Shown one piece after another: positions 1-8,635 of a DNA stretch of 42,456 nucleotides. Position 1 is the first letter of the stretch. Each line of letters opens with the position of its first letter. The translations under genes were made by a program, and so were the position numbers. Below the pieces are notes generated by a model that ran no database searches, had not been told where the DNA came from, and worked only from the letters and a program-made list of their open reading frames with translations. The stretch is from Mesostigma viride (Eukaryota > Streptophyta > Mesostigmatophyceae > Mesostigmatales > Mesostigmataceae): positions 1 through 42,456 of the forward strand of contig RPFO01001217.1 of NCBI GenBank assembly GCA_009746045.1. Direction: 5' to 3'.

Positions 1-21
1 AAAAAAAAAAGAGAGGAGATT

Positions 22-854
22 GTGCAAGGATCTCGTGCGTCGACCGGTCGTCCTCGAGTGTCCGACGCTGGACGGGGGGCGGGAAGTGCGAGCCGGTTCG
101 TTTGGTGCGGAACCGGTGCGTCCGAACGCTCATTGCCGGGACCAGACGACGCGCGGGAGGGTCGCCGCGCGGCGTCGTCGATATGCGTTCTCTGCGCGCC
201 CCTTGGCTGGGGTATACTCACCGTCCCCGATGGCGACAATCGGACGCATCGCGGCCCGCGTGCAGACAAAAGTTGTCCTCGTCGCGAAAATCGGGTGGCC
301 ATTTCGAGGGGCCTGCGCGGACCGTTTGGGGACCACTTGCGAAAATGGGGAGATGCGCGATTTCGAAACGGTGGCGTGTCCGAACGCGAACACGGGTGCG
401 ACGCCCTCTCCCTCTTCGCGCGCAAGGACGCCCTCAACCACTACGACGCGTCGGGTATTTCCCCTGCCGATTTTCGGTTGTCAGGCCTCGGATGCGACCG
501 GGTGTGCGGGAAGAGGGGAATGTGACGAAACACGAGACGGAGTGTCCCTACAACGCGCACCCGTGCGCGGACTGTTTAGGACGCGTCCGCGTTCGCCTGG
601 GCTTGCGTGATGACGAGAACGGGGAGAAATGGAGGTTCTTGTTAGAGGGGAAGTACCGCGAGGTCGCCGTGAATGGAGTTGGAGGACGTCGATACCTCTG
701 GATTCGTGTGTCGCCGAGAGAAGCGACAGGGAACTTTCGGAAGTTCCGCTTGTTGTCGATTCGCTCGCTGACGAGGAAGTGCGCACGTTCGTGTTCATCT
801 CGTAGGGGCAAATGCATCATGAAAGTCGAAATCGGTAATCAAGTGAACGAATGA
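22..854 (+). CDS. Possible zinc-finger protein split over two frames
   Basis: No single frame is convincing over this stretch. One frame is plausible to about 520 and ends in a Cys-rich piece (LGCDRVCGKRG). A second frame, open to 854, continues with KHETECPYNAHPCADC and an ordered-looking tail. Read together, the spacing C-x3-C, then H-x4-C, then C-x2-C resembles a TRAF-type zinc finger, so I suspect one gene with a one-base frame change near 510-520. If only the second frame is real, the first ATG close to the Cys cluster is at 492. No ATG supports the left part, which may begin outside the window or use another exon. An AT-rich hairpin follows the stop. The zinc-finger call is inference from Cys/His spacing only. 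Confidence 0.33.
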
Positions 855-862
855 AGGGATGA

Positions 863-882
863 TTTATTATTAAATGAATAAA
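863..882. terminator. AT-rich 3'-end hairpin
   Basis: TTTATT and AATAAA form a 6-bp inverted repeat around an 8-nt AT-rich loop, just after the stop at 854. It also contains an AATAAA polyadenylation signal. The same design recurs at other 3' ends in the window. Confidence 0.4.
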
Positions 883-1034
883 CGTTTCTTGCGCGTCAAC
901 ATTCTGAGCAATGAAATAATATGTTTGTACTTAGTAATGGGTGCGGATGTCCTTAGATTTCGTACTTTTTGTTTTCGCAATATGATCCCACTGCGGCCGT
1001 GTACGGATTAGGCGCACCGTTTCCGTTCCCGTTG

Positions 1035-2073
1035 ATGGAGTTGCGACTCGACTCCCCTCACGATGGGGAGACCGCGCCATCGTCCCACGCGTCGACGACG
1101 GTCGTCGATCCCGGAAAGATCGCCGCGTCTGCCGCGTTGGTCCGCTATCAGCGCATTTTTGGCAAGCGCGTTAGGAGGATCCGGGGGCTCCAATCCGACG
1201 GGAAAGAAGTTAGACACTGCGAAGGTTCCGCCCCCGCCTCCTCGCCCGTCTTTACCTACTCCCCCCCCAGAGGCGAAGGGTCTGACGAGTGGGAGCTCGA
1301 CCGGAGCCAGTGGTGACACGACCTCGTCCGGAGGGGTGAAGGCTCTGACGGACGGAAACGCTACCGGAATCGTGGACGCCGTCGAAACGGGAGGGGCGTC
1401 TATCGGACTCGGGCTTCCTCTCGGAACAGGTATCGGTAGTTCCGCACTGGGGCTGACGCCTGGAACAGATGGAGCGGGCACGGGTGACGGGACGGTAGCC
1501 GTAACGGATGGACACGCTAGCAGGGTCAAAGCCGACGGATCCGACGCATCGATGTCGGGAGTGGTCTCTATCGGACTCGGCACGGGACTTCCTCACCAGC
1601 CTGGTAGCGGTATCGGCGCCGCGACGCCCACAACGATCCCTCTTGATCTGCAAATCGGTGCGGGGGGGTCCTCTACAGGAGAGGACTCCGCGACGGATGC
1701 GGTCGACGCGTCATCCGAACGAAAGTCCACCGAGACCGGTACCGCCTCCTCGGCAGCGACCGCGACGAACAATGACATGGATGGGATCAAAACGTCCAGA
1801 ATCGCTATGCTGAGAAAAGGGAAAAAACTCCTACGCGACTTTCAGGCAAGAAATGAAAGGAAAGTCGTCGGACCCCCGACTCCCGCCGCCGGTAACCAGA
1901 TGCAGCTGGTAAGGGAGCCCGAACAAACATTGGTTGGGGCGCGCCTGCCTCTCAATATTCCGACAGGCGCTCCCTTCCCCTCCCCTGGAGTTGATCCCGC
2001 GACCAATACGATCGGCGCCCCTTCTGCGCGGAACGTGGCCAATGTCGTCACCCCCCGTCAAGAGATCCGATGA
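1035..2073 (+). CDS. Amino-terminal part of giant low-complexity protein (frames 1 and 2)
   Basis: I read this as the front of the large protein that ends at 8197. The frame beginning with ATG at 1035 (MELRLDSPHDGE) gives ordinary-looking sequence to about 1160. A T5 run at 1156-1160 then shifts to the frame open to 2073. That second part is rich in Gly, Ser, Thr, Ala and Pro, with repeated IGLGLPLGTGIG-like and GTGDGT-like stretches and no domain I recognise. It is probably disordered. Upstream of 1035 the frame stays open with no further ATG to about 957. The 2073 stop overlaps an ATG at 2070, so an ATGA-coupled separate gene is the alternative, but a one-base change in the C6 run at 2051-2056 would join the frames. 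Confidence 0.45.
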
Positions 2074-2660
2074 GCGATGACACGGGCGGGGCGATCGCTT
2101 CCCAAGACGAGGTTGTGATGAGAGGACATAGCGCTGTCGACGAGCCATCGACACCCGGCTTTGATGGTGCCTCGGTGACACTGTCTGCGAAGATCGAACC
2201 AGTGGCGGACGGGGGGCATCTGCCTCCCGACTTAAACAATGTGACATCCGATGACGCCCCATCCGGCGAGTATGGTATACGGATTTCCCTCGATGTCGGG
2301 AACGCTCTGACGTCCGGATCGAACACGACATCACTGTCTGATGACACAAGCAATCTGGGCAGACAGGCGAGGGGCGCACTCAACGACCCTGCGGCCGATG
2401 TTGACAATATGACGGGTGCCGAGTCGACCGCGAGACGAGGAGATGATTTGACTCGGAAAGGACAACGTGGCAAGGTACAGGAGGAGGGGATTAGCGAACG
2501 AATGGACGGAAAAATGGGTGCGGAATCAAATGCAATCAGATCCATAGACAACGCGAAATCACCGATTTCGAGTTCTATAATGGGAATAGGCCCCGGCGAC
2601 CCCCCACGAAAGACGCGGACGAGAGAAAGTCAGATCAACCGAGTTTCCCTTTGGACGTAG
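2070..2660 (+). CDS. Middle part of giant low-complexity protein
   Basis: Acidic, Ser/Asp/Gly-rich sequence with no recognisable domain, similar in composition to the segments on both sides. It starts in frame from an ATG that overlaps the upstream stop and runs to 2660, overlapping the next open frame at 2651. The C6 run at 2600-2605 marks the likely switch: one extra C there would lead directly into the acidic start of the main frame. I infer one continuous gene, broken by homopolymer length changes, rather than three stacked genes. This cannot be proved without raw reads or homologues. Confidence 0.4.
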   Translation: MSDDTGGAIASQDEVVMRGHSAVDEPSTPGFDGASVTLSAKIEPVADGGHLPPDLNNVTSDDAPSGEYGIRISLDVGNALTSGSNTTSLSDDTSNLGRQARGALNDPAADVDNMTGAESTARRGDDLTRKGQRGKVQEEGISERMDGKMGAESNAIRSIDNAKSPISSSIMGIGPGDPPRKTRTRESQINRVSLWT

Positions 2661-5600
2661 ACACTATTGAGGATGGTTATGCGTCTGCGACATCAAGGGG
2701 ATTCGAAACAGCAGATTCCGAACCCGAAGACGAATCCGATATCGAAAATACCATGGATGATGGAATACGACACACCGGAACATCTCGGGGCATCGGCGAC
2801 TGGGACGCAGACGCGAGCGGGTGGTTAGGTGCAGGTACATCCGACCAAATATCGGACGGGGCGACGATGCGCGCTATTGCGGGGCCGGACGTTGCGGCCG
2901 ATGCGACGGACTCGTCGACGTCGCGCGGAGATGGAGTGGTGCAAAACGCGTCATTTGGGGGTACCGCGCTACTGGCGTTAACACTGGCAAATTATTTATG
3001 GCCTGGTGCGACGGGCGTGTTATCGAGCCACGCGAACAGACTCGCCGAATCGCTCGTAAAAACATTTCCGAGCCTCGGAAAAATGGACACGAACGATGTG
3101 ACCGCGTTTCTTAACAAATTGACGCTTGAAGATAGAGCCAAATACATCAACGACGTTTTGATCGGACATCGAAAGACGGGGGTCAAACGCACGATCCGCC
3201 GGACGGAAGCGGACGATGCACTCGATCCCCGCGACCACGCAAAGAGCATATTCTCCGCGTATCAGAACGTGGCAGATGGAGTCGTAAAGAGTGTGCAGAG
3301 TGAACTAAGTTCCCTCGACGACCCCAACAAGAAGAAACAAATACTAGACCGGTACCACCCGGCGATCAATGCCATCGCCAATTCACCGCTGTTGACGCGT
3401 GCCATGTATGAGCGGATCCTCGACATGTACAATGTCAGGGACGATCCTCGATACCCCTACACCTTTGTGGATTCGGTGCGAGACCCGAATACTTTACAGA
3501 TACTGCCTCCGACTCTCGTCGTCGACCGCCGGGGTCGGCTAAGGAAGGTTCTCCCCGATTCGAGTGGGTATCTCGGTCTCGTAAATTGGGACAAAAGAGA
3601 CAATAATAAGCAGCAATCTGAAAGCGACCTGACCGCCGATCGTCTTTTTGACGTCGAACGCACCCTTCCGCTAGTGGTGTCTCGTAGGGAGCTGAGAGAC
3701 GTACTAGAGCGCGTGAAGAGCGATCGCGAATTGCGCGAAACATACGAGACGGAGATCAAGAAAGCGCAGGAGAACGTTGGTAGTAAGGTGGACGAGTTGT
3801 TATCATCCGTCGCGAAGTCTGTCGTCATTCGCCAACTACCGCAAGACCTGAGAAACGACGAATGGAACAAATGGCTCGACGATTTTGATAAGAGGGACTA
3901 TGTCGGAAAAGCGAGTGACGAGTTACGACAAGCGACGAATCTTTTCGAATCTACATTGAGCGCACGTGTCAATGAGATCGATTACGATCAATCACCGACA
4001 TATTCTTTCAACATCCCTCTCTTCAGGGGTGAGGGGGTCGATAACGCAATGGTCACAGATTCGCAGCACCCATTCTCATTCGGCGAATCGACCGATAAGG
4101 CGGATGAGCGGGGGGGCGGGGAGACAGCAGCTGCCGAGGCGGAGGAGGCGCGACTGAAGGCAGAGGAGGAGAGGAAGAGGGCGGCTGCAGAGGCGGAGGC
4201 GGATGCGACGGCGCGCGTTAGGGAGGAACGCGTAAAGAAGGAGTGGAAAGCCGCGGACGTTCAAAGAGACAGAGCGATCGAAGAAACGGCGTACGCGCGC
4301 AACAAACTCCTACAAGACAAAGAGACGCGCAAGTCGGCGTGGTCAGCGAACGTGGCGGCGGCGGCGCTCCGGAAGGCGGAAGAGGAGGCGCGCCAGAAGG
4401 CAGAGGAGGAGAGGAAGAGGGCGGCTGCAGAGGCGGAGGCGGATGCGACGGCGCGCGTTAGGGAGGAACGCGTAAAGAAGGAGTGGAAAGCCGCGGACGT
4501 TCAAAGAGACAGAGCGATCGAAGAAACGGCGTACGCGCGCAACAAACTCCTACAAGACAAAGAGACGCGCAAGTCGGCGTGGTCAGCGAACGTGGCGGCG
4601 GCGGCGCTCCGGAAGGCGGAAGAGGAGGCGCGCCAGAAGGCAGAGGAGGAGAGGAAGAGGGCGGCTGCAGAGGCGGAGGCGGATGCGACGGCGCGCGTTA
4701 GGGAGGAACGCGTAAAGAAGGAGTGGAAAGCCGCGGACGTTCAAAGAGACAGAGCGATCGAAGAAACGGCGTACGCGCGCAACAAACTCCTACAAGACAA
4801 AGAGACGCGCAAGTCGGCGTGGTCAGCGAACGTGGCGGCGGCGGCGCTCCGGAAGGCGGAAGAGGAGGCGCGCCAGAAGGCAGAGGAGGAGAGGAAGAGG
4901 GCGGCTGCAGAGGCGGAGGCGCTCCAGAGGGGTGCAGAGGAGGAGGCGCGACGTCAGGCTGCAGAGGCGGAGGCGCTCCAGAAGGAGAAGGTGGCTGCTG
5001 AGGAGGAGGCGCGACTGAAGGCAGCGGAGGAGAGAGAGAAGGCTGCTGTGGCGGAGGCGGCTGCAGAGGCGGAGGCGCTCCAGAAGGAGAAGGTGGCTGC
5101 TGAGAAGGCGGCTGCTGAGAAGGCGGCTGCTGAGAAGGCGGCTGCAGAGGAGGAGGCGCGACGTCAGGCAGCGGAGGCGGAGGCGCTCCAGAAGGAGAAG
5201 GTGGCTGCTGAGAAGGCGGCTGCTGAGAAGGCGGCTGCTGAGAAGGCGGCTGCTGAGAAGAGGGCTGCAGAGGAGGAGGCGCGACGTCAGGCAGAGGAGG
5301 AGGCGCGACGTCAGGCAGCGGAGGCGGAGGCGCTCCAGAAGGAGAAGGTGGCTGCTGAGAAGGCAGCTGCTGAGAAGGCGGCTGCTGAGAAAGCGGCTGC
5401 AGAGGAGGAGGCGCGACGTCAGGCAGCGGAGGCGGAGGCGCTCCAGAAGGAGAAGGTGGCTGCTGAGAAGGCGGCTGCTGAGAAGGCGGCTGCTGAGAAG
5501 GCGGCTGCTGAGAAGGCGGCTGCAGAGGAGGAGGCGCGACGTCAGGCAGCGGAGGCGGAGGCGCGCCAGAAGGAGAAGGCGGCTGCAGAGGCGGAGGCGC

Positions 5601-8197
5601 GCCAGAAGGAGGAGGAGAGGAAGAGGGCGGTGACCCGAGTCGCTCTGTTCGGCGAAGAGGGCGCGAGTAATGTCAAGTCACATCTGCCCAACGCTACACA
5701 CCCGTGGAAGCTCGCAAAAGCCGCGAGCGATTTCGCGGGGAGACAGGTCGCCGAGAAAGGGGCGGAGGGGGCGCGCAAGAGGGCAGAGGAGGAGGCGCGA
5801 CTGAAGGCAGCGGAGGAGAGAGAGAAGGCTGCTGTGGCGGAGGCGGCTGCAGAGGCGGAGGCGCTCCAGAAGGAGAAGGTGGCTGCTGAGAAGGCGGCTG
5901 CTGAGAAGGCGGCTGCTGAGAAGGCGGCTGCAGAGGAGGAGGCGCGACGTCAGGCAGAGGAGGAGGCGCGACGTCAGGCAGCGGAGGCGGAGGCGCTCCA
6001 GAAGGAGAAGGTGGCTGCTGAGAAGGCAGCTGCTGAGAAGGCGGCTGCTGAGAAAGCGGCTGCAGAGGAGGAGGCGCGACGTCAGGCAGCGGAGGCGGAG
6101 GCGCTCCAGAAGGAGAAGGTGTCTGCTGAGAAGGCGGCTGCTGAGAAGGCGGCTGCTGAGAAGGCGGCTGCTGAGAAGGCGGCTGCAGAGGAGGAGGCGC
6201 GACGTCAGGCAGAGGAGGAGGCGCGACGTCAGGCAGCGGAGGCGGAGGCGCTCCAGAAGGAGAAGGTGGCTGCTGAGAAGGCAGCTGCTGAGAAGGCGGC
6301 TGCTGAGAAAGCGGCTGCAGAGGAGGAGGCGCGACGTCAGGCAGCGGAGGCGGAGGCGCTCCAGAAGGAGAAGGTGTCTGCTGAGAAGGCGGCTGCTGAG
6401 AAGGCGGCTGCTGAGAAGGCGGCTGCTGAGAAGGCGGCTGCAGAGGAGGAGGCGCGACGTCAGGCAGCGGAGGCGGAGGCGCTCCAGAAGGAGAAGGTGG
6501 CTGCTGAGAAGGCAGCTGCTGAGAAGGCGGCTGCTGAGAAAGCGGCTGCAGAGGAGGAGGCGCGACGTCAGGCAGCGGAGGCGGAGGCGCTCCAGAAGGA
6601 GAAGGTGTCTGCTGAGAAGGCGGCTGCTGAGAAGGCGGCTGCTGAGAAGGCGGCTGCAGAGGAGGAGGCGCGACGTCAGGCAGCGGAGGCGGAGGCGCTC
6701 CAGAAGGAGAAGGTGGCTGCTGAGAAAGCGGCTGCAGAGGAGGAGGCGCGACGTCAGGCAGCGGAGGCGGAGGCGCGCCAGAAGGCAGAGGAGGAGAGGA
6801 AGAGGGCGGCTGCAGAGGAGGAGGCGCGACGGGCCTTGTGGGATGGTGCACGCAGGGGGCTCTCCGATATCGGCGTGTACGTATCGGACGACGTCTTCAA
6901 CACCGCTTTGTCGTCGAACGTGAATCTCCAAGAGTTTGTGACCAAGGCGCGACAGGACTCGTGGAACGGTGCACGCGTGGGACTCTCCAATATCGGCGTG
7001 TACGTATCGGACGACGTCTTCAACACCGCTTTGTGGTCGGGCGTGAATCTCCAAGAGTTTGTGACCAAGGCGCGACAGGACTCGTGGAACGGTGCACGCG
7101 TGGGACTCTCCAATATCGGCGTGTACGTATCGGACGACGTCTTCAACACCGCTTTGTCGTCGAACGTGAATCTCCAAGAGTTTGTGACCAAGGCGCGACA
7201 GGACTCGTGGAACGGTGCACGCGTGGGACTCTCCAATATCGGCGTGTACGTATCGGACGACGTCTTCAACACCGCTTTGTCGTCGAACGTGAATCTCCAA
7301 GAGTTTGTGACCAAGGCGCGACAGGACTCGTGGAACGGTGCACGCGTGGGACTCTCCAATATCGGCGTGTACGTATCGGACGACGTCTTCAACACCGCTT
7401 TGTCGTCGAACGTGAATCTCCAAGAGTTTGTGACCGAGGAGCGCCGGAAGGCAGAGGAGGACGCGCGACGGAAGGAGGAGGCGCGCCGGAAGGCAGAGGA
7501 GGAGGCGAAGGCCGCCGAGGAACGCACTAAACGCACTCAACAATGGAACGGGGCGGTCGATAAAATCATCGCGTACCATGTACCGCAGGAGAAGGCCCTG
7601 AATGCGTTCAAGAACGGCGAAGACCTCGACACGTTCTTGGAACAGGCGCGGAGGGATCACGAGGCACGCGTTGCCGAATGGAACGGGGCGCGCGCCAAAT
7701 TCATCGCGTACCGCGTACAGGCGGATAAGGCGATGAACGCATTCGCAAGCGGCGAAGACCTCGACACGTTCTTGGAACAGGCGCGCGTTGCCGCTTGGAA
7801 AGGAGCGCGCGCCGAATTCGAAAAATATAATGTATCGACGGACGAGTCATCTCGTGCATTCGCAGACGGCGAAGATTTACAAACGTTTTTGGACAGGAAA
7901 CGCCGCGAACGCCCAGCCCAAGAACGACAGAATGAAAAAAGAGTGTCGGAGCGAGACATCGATGATTATCGCTCTGTACAAGAGTTTATCGATGAACTAT
8001 ACACCCCGGGCAGGGGGCTACCAAACCTTCTTAAACAGCCGATATCTGTTCCGACTATGATCGACGCGCCTATCGTTAATGCGTCCAATTTGGCACCCGA
8101 GGGACTGATAACGAGAAGTGTGCGCTCTCTGCACAACCTATTTAAGCGCGTGAGGACGGACCCATTTGTCGTGTCACCACTGGGGCCGCCCGCTTAA
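2651..8197 (+). CDS. Giant coiled-coil and tandem-repeat protein
   Basis: A single open frame of 1848 codons. If it is a stand-alone gene the first ATG is at 2753; the upstream part is probably supplied by the two preceding frames. Order seen: acidic disordered head; a hydrophobic segment at residues about 100-120 that could span a membrane; a mixed-charge helical region to about residue 480; about 900 residues of Ala/Glu/Lys/Arg-rich coiled coil, including three near-exact 80-residue repeats; five near-identical 41-residue repeats; three diverged copies of the same motif (W-x-G-A, then A-F-x-x-G-E-D-L-x-T-F-L); and a short tail. No catalytic domain is visible. The length, repeats and possible anchor suggest a structural or scaffold-like virion or host-interface protein, which is inference. 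Its stop overlaps the stop of the convergent gene at 8194. Confidence 0.75.
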   Translation: MDVDTIEDGYASATSRGFETADSEPEDESDIENTMDDGIRHTGTSRGIGDWDADASGWLGAGTSDQISDGATMRAIAGPDVAADATDSSTSRGDGVVQNASFGGTALLALTLANYLWPGATGVLSSHANRLAESLVKTFPSLGKMDTNDVTAFLNKLTLEDRAKYINDVLIGHRKTGVKRTIRRTEADDALDPRDHAKSIFSAYQNVADGVVKSVQSELSSLDDPNKKKQILDRYHPAINAIANSPLLTRAMYERILDMYNVRDDPRYPYTFVDSVRDPNTLQILPPTLVVDRRGRLRKVLPDSSGYLGLVNWDKRDNNKQQSESDLTADRLFDVERTLPLVVSRRELRDVLERVKSDRELRETYETEIKKAQENVGSKVDELLSSVAKSVVIRQLPQDLRNDEWNKWLDDFDKRDYVGKASDELRQATNLFESTLSARVNEIDYDQSPTYSFNIPLFRGEGVDNAMVTDSQHPFSFGESTDKADERGGGETAAAEAEEARLKAEEERKRAAAEAEADATARVREERVKKEWKAADVQRDRAIEETAYARNKLLQDKETRKSAWSANVAAAALRKAEEEARQKAEEERKRAAAEAEADATARVREERVKKEWKAADVQRDRAIEETAYARNKLLQDKETRKSAWSANVAAAALRKAEEEARQKAEEERKRAAAEAEADATARVREERVKKEWKAADVQRDRAIEETAYARNKLLQDKETRKSAWSANVAAAALRKAEEEARQKAEEERKRAAAEAEALQRGAEEEARRQAAEAEALQKEKVAAEEEARLKAAEEREKAAVAEAAAEAEALQKEKVAAEKAAAEKAAAEKAAAEEEARRQAAEAEALQKEKVAAEKAAAEKAAAEKAAAEKRAAEEEARRQAEEEARRQAAEAEALQKEKVAAEKAAAEKAAAEKAAAEEEARRQAAEAEALQKEKVAAEKAAAEKAAAEKAAAEKAAAEEEARRQAAEAEARQKEKAAAEAEARQKEEERKRAVTRVALFGEEGASNVKSHLPNATHPWKLAKAASDFAGRQVAEKGAEGARKRAEEEARLKAAEEREKAAVAEAAAEAEALQKEKVAAEKAAAEKAAAEKAAAEEEARRQAEEEARRQAAEAEALQKEKVAAEKAAAEKAAAEKAAAEEEARRQAAEAEALQKEKVSAEKAAAEKAAAEKAAAEKAAAEEEARRQAEEEARRQAAEAEALQKEKVAAEKAAAEKAAAEKAAAEEEARRQAAEAEALQKEKVSAEKAAAEKAAAEKAAAEKAAAEEEARRQAAEAEALQKEKVAAEKAAAEKAAAEKAAAEEEARRQAAEAEALQKEKVSAEKAAAEKAAAEKAAAEEEARRQAAEAEALQKEKVAAEKAAAEEEARRQAAEAEARQKAEEERKRAAAEEEARRALWDGARRGLSDIGVYVSDDVFNTALSSNVNLQEFVTKARQDSWNGARVGLSNIGVYVSDDVFNTALWSGVNLQEFVTKARQDSWNGARVGLSNIGVYVSDDVFNTALSSNVNLQEFVTKARQDSWNGARVGLSNIGVYVSDDVFNTALSSNVNLQEFVTKARQDSWNGARVGLSNIGVYVSDDVFNTALSSNVNLQEFVTEERRKAEEDARRKEEARRKAEEEAKAAEERTKRTQQWNGAVDKIIAYHVPQEKALNAFKNGEDLDTFLEQARRDHEARVAEWNGARAKFIAYRVQADKAMNAFASGEDLDTFLEQARVAAWKGARAEFEKYNVSTDESSRAFADGEDLQTFLDRKRRERPAQERQNEKRVSERDIDDYRSVQEFIDELYTPGRGLPNLLKQPISVPTMIDAPIVNASNLAPEGLITRSVRSLHNLFKRVRTDPFVVSPLGPPA
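4156..4921 (+). repeat. 240-bp tandem repeat, about 3.2 copies
   Basis: Lines 240 bases apart (4201, 4441, 4681) are identical throughout, and identity continues into a partial fourth copy until 4921. The repeat is in frame (80 codons) and encodes a coiled-coil unit containing VREERVKKEWKAADVQRD. Exact DNA identity, not just protein identity, points to very recent duplication or active homogenisation. Confidence 0.95.
4922..6835 (+). repeat. Nested Ala-Glu-Lys coiled-coil repeats
   Basis: The DNA is built of short in-frame units such as gctgctgagaaggcg (AAEKA) and gaggaggcgcgacgtcag (EEARRQ), arranged in larger blocks that are duplicated several times. A less repetitive island at about 5630-5750 interrupts it. 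The reverse strand is also open over most of this stretch because of the biased codons; that antisense frame is an artefact. Confidence 0.9.
6839..7438 (+). repeat. 123-bp tandem repeat, five copies
   Basis: Copies begin at the Trp codon at about 6839, then every 123 bases (6962, 7085, 7208, 7331). Each encodes a 41-residue unit starting W-N/D-G-A-R and containing GVYVSDDVFNTAL and NLQEFV. Copies differ by only a few bases. Three more degenerate copies follow in the protein to about 7900. Confidence 0.95.
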
Positions 8198-8508
8198 CGC
8201 CCCTTGTCCACGCGGGACGTCTTCGTGCTCGTCACGGGGTTGCGCGCGTCGTCCGGCGCCGACTTCGGCCCGGCGTCAGGGAACATGCGCGCCCGGGACG
8301 GCATCAACGTCTTCAGTAAGAAGTAGATGCCCGTCAACAGCACCGAGATGTCCGCCTTCTTCGTGGCGCGGTAGGACCCCGAAAAGACCACCAGCGCCTT
8401 CACCACGTCGCAGTGGATGTCGAAATCGTACGGCAAAACGGACGTGAGGGCGTACGAGAATACGAACGACGTCGCCGACAAGGCTTCCGACACGATCGGG
8501 TGATCCAT
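8194..8508 (-). CDS. Small membrane protein
   Basis: A 104-residue reading frame from the ATG at 8508 (MDHPIVSEAL). Two hydrophobic stretches are visible, at roughly residues 7-25 and 52-70, with a charged Lys/Arg-rich tail. The frame also stays open upstream and overlaps the helicase gene antisense, but I take the ATG that avoids that overlap. It converges on the giant gene; the two stop codons share bases at 8194-8197. Function unknown. Small two-helix proteins of this type are common in giant virus virions, so a virion membrane role is possible. Confidence 0.6.
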   Translation of the reverse strand: MDHPIVSEALSATSFVFSYALTSVLPYDFDIHCDVVKALVVFSGSYRATKKADISVLLTGIYFLLKTLMPSRARMFPDAGPKSAPDDARNPVTSTKTSRVDKGR

Positions 8509-8635
8509 TGCGAGCGGAACCGACCACCAAGCGTACCAATACGCGGCATAATTTTCGTGAGCGGATCGAATTATACCGTCATCTGTCACGGGTTCGCGTC
8601 CGCCACGGAATTTGTATACGGATAAATTATATCCG

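Noticed and set aside
5678-7660. Long minus-strand frame (660 codons) opposite the repeats
   Set aside because: It is the complement of the biased coiled-coil and 123-bp repeats; composition (Leu/Arg/Ser) is a mirror of the real gene.
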